A stretch of DNA of 64,000 nucleotides from Actinomycetota bacterium (GTDB taxonomy: Bacteria; Actinomycetota; Geothermincolia; Geothermincolales; RBG-13-55-18): the NCBI GenBank assembly GCA_028697145.1, contig JAQVFR010000001.1, positions 62,001-126,000 of the forward strand. Direction: 5' to 3'. Positions 62,235 through 64,000 of the stretch are shown here, piece after piece (positions within the stretch are counted from its first letter, which is position 1; each line of letters begins with the position of its first letter). The notes beneath the pieces are model-generated. The model worked only from the letters and a program-made list of their open reading frames with translations. It did no database searches and was not told the DNA's origin. The position numbers and the translations under genes are program-made.

Positions 62235-62994
62235 TTTCTCCCCCTAACCGGCCCAGCTTCACGGGGCGGACGGGAGGCCTGACCTTGAAAACGCCGACTC
62301 CCTCCCGGTCCCTGAACGCCGCCGTCGAGAACTCATCCACGAGCATCGCCTGGCAGAACCTCCCCTGGCAATAACCCAACCCTACACGCGAGAACCTCCT
62401 CAGGGCCCGCAGTGAATTGAAACCCATCGCCGCGTACTCTCGGGCCTGAGAGCGCGATATCTCCTCGCAACGGCACAGGAGATGGTCTTCTTCCCGCTGG
62501 CAGCCGCGTACTTCCAGCGGCTCTCCTATAGACATTACTCGGATTCTCACTCCTCTTACCTTTAGGGCCCATTCCTCCGGGACATCGACGGTCACCAGGA
62601 GCGAGTGGTCTCTTTTGTTCATCTTCGCCGTCTTAACCACCTTTCCCTTGCCCAGCGGTGAACCGTCCTCGTCCAGGGCCCAGACCTCATCACCCGCTTT
62701 TATCTCCTCTTTCATCTCGTAGGGCAGGGTAAGGCGCGCCCCTCCGTCCCGCGATGAGCGGTCCAGCAGGTATATGGCCATGCCGGGGCATATGGCGACA
62801 CAGCGCCCGCAGCCGTTGCAGAGCCCCGGGTCGTAGCGGGGCAGGTCACATACGTTCTTTCCCACCACGATGGCGCCCCTGGCGCAGACAGCCTCGCACG
62901 GGTCGCAGGGTATCTCCTCGCGGCAGTCCAAAATCGCCACCGCTCCCCCCTCGGCTCTACGCCATATCTCGTCGATGTCGCCGCTCTCCCCCAT
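62227..62994 (-). CDS. Ferredoxin-type 4Fe-4S plus BFD-like [2Fe-2S] protein
   Basis: CDPCEAVCARGAI, CNGCGRCVAICPGMAIYLL and C-terminal CRCEEISRSQAREYA...GYCQGRFCQAML. Confidence 0.88.
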   Translation of the reverse strand: MGESGDIDEIWRRAEGGAVAILDCREEIPCDPCEAVCARGAIVVGKNVCDLPRYDPGLCNGCGRCVAICPGMAIYLLDRSSRDGGARLTLPYEMKEEIKAGDEVWALDEDGSPLGKGKVVKTAKMNKRDHSLLVTVDVPEEWALKVRGVRIRVMSIGEPLEVRGCQREEDHLLCRCEEISRSQAREYAAMGFNSLRALRRFSRVGLGYCQGRFCQAMLVDEFSTAAFRDREGVGVFKVRPPVRPVKLGRLGGENG

Positions 62995-63006
62995 GTCCTC
63001 CCCTCC

Positions 63007-64000
63007 TCAGGCGCAGTACAAGCTGCATTTCGCCGCCATCCTGGCCTCTCCGTAAGGGCCTCTCCTCAGGTCCGCCAGGCGGCGGCTCACCGCCGCTCTT
63101 CTCGCCGCCGCCTGGCGCTTTTTCATTGATCCCATTTCCTCGGCGGCGGAGATCCCCGACATCCTCCCCTCCTCCATGGCCACCGATGCCTCCTCCACGC
63201 CTGCCGCGTCTCCCGCCACGTAGACTCCCTGCAGGCCGGCACGCATTTTTTCGTCGTGCCAGGGAAGAAACCCGCCCAGCTCTTCCCGGAAGACCATCCT
63301 GCAGCCGCGCATGGCGGCGAGCTCCGCCATGGGGCTCATCCCCACCGCCATGCACAGGGAGTCCGCCTCGAAGAGCACCGTCCTCCCCCCGCGCAGATCC
63401 TTCACCACGACCGCCTCCAGGCCGTCCCTTCCCCGCGCGGATATGATGCGGTGGCCCGGGTATATGGGTACTCCCTCCCGCCTGACGCGGTCGAGGTGTA
63501 CTTCGTAGCCGCTCACGCCGTGCGACGCCTCGACGATACCCACGACATCGGCGCCGGCCTGTAGCAGCTGATAGCTGACGATGAGCCCGACGTTTCCAGC
63601 GCCGGCTATCAGCACCCTCTTTCCCGGCAGCACACCGTGCACGTTTACAAGGGTCTGGGCGGCGCCAGCGCCCATGATGCCCGGAAGCGTCCACCCCGGA
63701 AAGGCGATGGTCTTCTCCGACGCTCCGGTTGCGATCACGACCGCCTGCGGGCGGACGAGATAAACGCCCCCGGGGCCGTCGACCATCAGCTCGCCTTCAG
63801 GGAAGAAAGCGATCACGCTCGAGCCAAGACGGATATCGACGCCGGCCCGCAGGCATTCAGCGATGAGATCGTCCGCTATCTCGTAACCCCTTTTTCCCGC
63901 GCCGTGACGTCGGGACCCGAAAAAGCGGTGGACCTGCTTGAACAACTGCCCTCCGGCGCGCTCGTTCTCGTCGAGCACGACCACGGGCACTCCCGACCTC
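63007..64000 (-). CDS. NAD(P)/FAD-dependent oxidoreductase (opine oxidase alpha-like), truncated by window end
   Basis: VVVLDENERAGGQLFKQVHRFFGS, AVVIATGASEKTIAFPGWTLPGIMGAGAAQTLVNVHGVLPGKRVLIAGAGNVGL, GVYVAGDAAGVEEASVAMEEGRMSG; frame open at the right edge. Confidence 0.9.
   Translation of the reverse strand, partial: RSGVPVVVLDENERAGGQLFKQVHRFFGSRRHGAGKRGYEIADDLIAECLRAGVDIRLGSSVIAFFPEGELMVDGPGGVYLVRPQAVVIATGASEKTIAFPGWTLPGIMGAGAAQTLVNVHGVLPGKRVLIAGAGNVGLIVSYQLLQAGADVVGIVEASHGVSGYEVHLDRVRREGVPIYPGHRIISARGRDGLEAVVVKDLRGGRTVLFEADSLCMAVGMSPMAELAAMRGCRMVFREELGGFLPWHDEKMRAGLQGVYVAGDAAGVEEASVAMEEGRMSGISAAEEMGSMKKRQAAARRAAVSRRLADLRRGPYGEARMAAKCSLYCA

Noticed and set aside
1-64000. CRISPR arrays, prophage, transposases, defence systems
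   Set aside because: No regularly spaced repeats, no cas, transposase or phage genes seen; the single tyrosine recombinase looks like housekeeping Xer.

Overview
This is a 64 kb window of high-GC bacterial chromosome, densely coded and mostly on the minus strand. Gene content suggests an anaerobic actinobacterium-like host (inference only). I see no rRNA, tRNA, CRISPR array, transposase or prophage. Most genes are housekeeping: a class III (anaerobic) ribonucleotide reductase locus (nrdR-nrdD-glutaredoxin-nrdG); gpsA-plsY-der-cmk; aroA-tyrA-aroF-aroH; rluB-scpB-scpA-trpS; pyrG; a znuABC/zur-type metal uptake locus; recN-nadK-tlyA-dxs-xseB; an ACT/PaaK pair; an ABC-2 exporter; radical SAM proteins; and a three-component opine/proline-dehydrogenase-like flavoprotein cluster cut by the right edge. 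The strongest non-routine signals are: (1) a 223-aa Ser1 mini-intein without a homing endonuclease, inserted in nrdD; (2) a divergent PEP-carboxykinase-fold P-loop protein; (3) a hairpin plus U-tract in the pyrG leader, downstream of its own predicted promoter; (4) a protein made of two tandem copies of a CxxCG(V/I)P unit; (5) candidate operators upstream of nrdR, the padR gene, the fur/zur gene and the divergent ABC-2/M23 pair. All product calls come from motif and family recognition by eye; no database search was run.
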